Assembly (NCBI GenBank): GCA_024698845.1
Contig: JAILQR010000088.1
Span: 1 to 5,533 of the forward strand
From: Bacilli bacterium
GTDB lineage: Bacteria; Bacillota_I; Bacilli_A; RF39; UBA660
Reading direction: 5' to 3'
DNA: 5,533 bases
Made by a program: the position numbers and the translations under genes. Shown in pieces: positions 5,341 to 5,533 of this stretch; within the stretch, counting starts at the first letter, position 1; each line of letters begins with the position of its first letter. Under the pieces are notes generated by a model. The model was not told where the DNA came from. It ran no database searches and saw only the letters and a program-made list of their open reading frames with translations.

Positions 5341-5482
5341 ACTTTAATAATTGTTAATAAACTAGAAGTTATTAACTTCAACTTTTTCCTAAATTACATA
5401 CAAAAACAGAGTTATTAACATTATTAACTTTATTATTAAAATAATTAATTAAAAATAATAAAAAAGAAAGAAGGATTTAAAA
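5341..5482. other. AT-rich dnaA-dnaN spacer, possible second origin half
   Basis: This 142-base spacer has no gene. It is extremely AT-rich and carries TTATTAAC at 5369-5376, 5412-5419 and 5421-5428, and its reverse complement at 5353-5360. A TTA-phased run follows near 5412-5438. None is a good DnaA box (two mismatches at best). In B. subtilis the dnaA-dnaN gap holds the unwinding site of a bipartite origin, so the same role is possible here. The same 9-mer TGTTAATAA also occurs inside mnmE (517-525) and rpmH (3593-3601), which weakens it as a specific signal. Confidence 0.4.
5365..5387 (+). terminator. Weak hairpin with T-run after dnaA
   Basis: GAAGTT and AACTTC pair around an ATT loop (5365-5379), followed after AAC by TTTTT (5383-5387). 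Few G-C pairs and the offset of the T-run make it a poor terminator, at most an attenuator before dnaN. Confidence 0.3.
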
Positions 5483-5533
5483 ATGAAATTTACAATAGAA
5501 AAAAGTATTATTTTAGAAGCATTAAACAATGTT
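5483..5533 (+). CDS. dnaN: DNA polymerase III sliding clamp (beta subunit), N-terminal fragment
   Basis: The first 17 codons, MKFTIEKSIILEALNNV, match the usual start of the beta clamp (MKFTI followed by a helix with L-E-A-L and NV). The clamp encircles DNA and tethers the replicative polymerase. The gene runs off the window. ATG at 5483 has an AAGGA ribosome site at 5471-5475 with seven bases between. Its place directly after dnaA on the same strand is the normal Bacillota order and supports the call. It is probably co-transcribed with dnaA. Confidence 0.9.
   Translation, partial: MKFTIEKSIILEALNNV

Noticed and set aside
5103..5381. Minus-strand open frame of 92 codons
   Set aside because: Antisense to the DnaA DNA-binding domain; no recognisable family and no ribosome site.
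1..5533. Mycoplasma-type code (TGA as tryptophan)
   Set aside because: All eight tryptophans are TGG and no in-frame TGA occurs in any recognised gene.

Overview
The window is a chromosomal replication-origin region from a strongly AT-rich, low-GC Gram-positive-type bacterium. The divergent order (mnmE, jag, yidC, rnpA, rpmH on the minus strand; origin; dnaA, dnaN on the plus strand) is the classic Bacillota arrangement. All eight tryptophans in the recognised genes are TGG, no gene has an in-frame TGA, and the stops seen are TAA (five) and TAG (one). This supports the standard bacterial code, not the mycoplasma code. YidC is a short lipoprotein of the Gram-positive type. My best guess is a reduced-genome member of Bacilli or a gut Firmicute; the exact lineage cannot be read from the sequence.

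Left arm, minus strand, read from 3686 down to 1. rpmH (ribosomal protein L34) has a near-consensus promoter at 3719-3748. It is followed by rnpA (RNase P protein), yidC (membrane insertase), jag/khpB (RNA-binding KH-R3H protein) and mnmE (tRNA wobble-uridine GTPase). Last comes the 5' end of an unrecognised gene where mnmG is often found. rnpA overlaps yidC by 14 bases and yidC is one base from jag, so these three look translationally coupled. Terminator-like hairpins that begin at a stop codon divide rpmH from rnpA and jag from mnmE.

Centre, about 3687-3993. This roughly 300-base gene-free stretch holds the rpmH promoter, a cluster of DnaA-box-like 9-mers on both strands (one perfect TTATCCACA at 3938-3946, one abutting tandem pair, a 13-base tandem repeat) and candidate dnaA promoters. 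It is the likely oriC.

Right arm, plus strand. dnaA (initiator, probably TTG start at 3994) is followed by a very AT-rich 142-base spacer that may be the second half of a bipartite origin or the unwinding region, and then the first 17 codons of dnaN (sliding clamp).

The genes cover replication initiation and processivity (dnaA, dnaN), translation (L34, RNase P protein, MnmE) and membrane protein insertion (YidC, with Jag). I see no mobile element, CRISPR array, rRNA, tRNA or undescribed system. The points of interest are lineage-specific details in conserved proteins, the origin layout and the operon hairpins.
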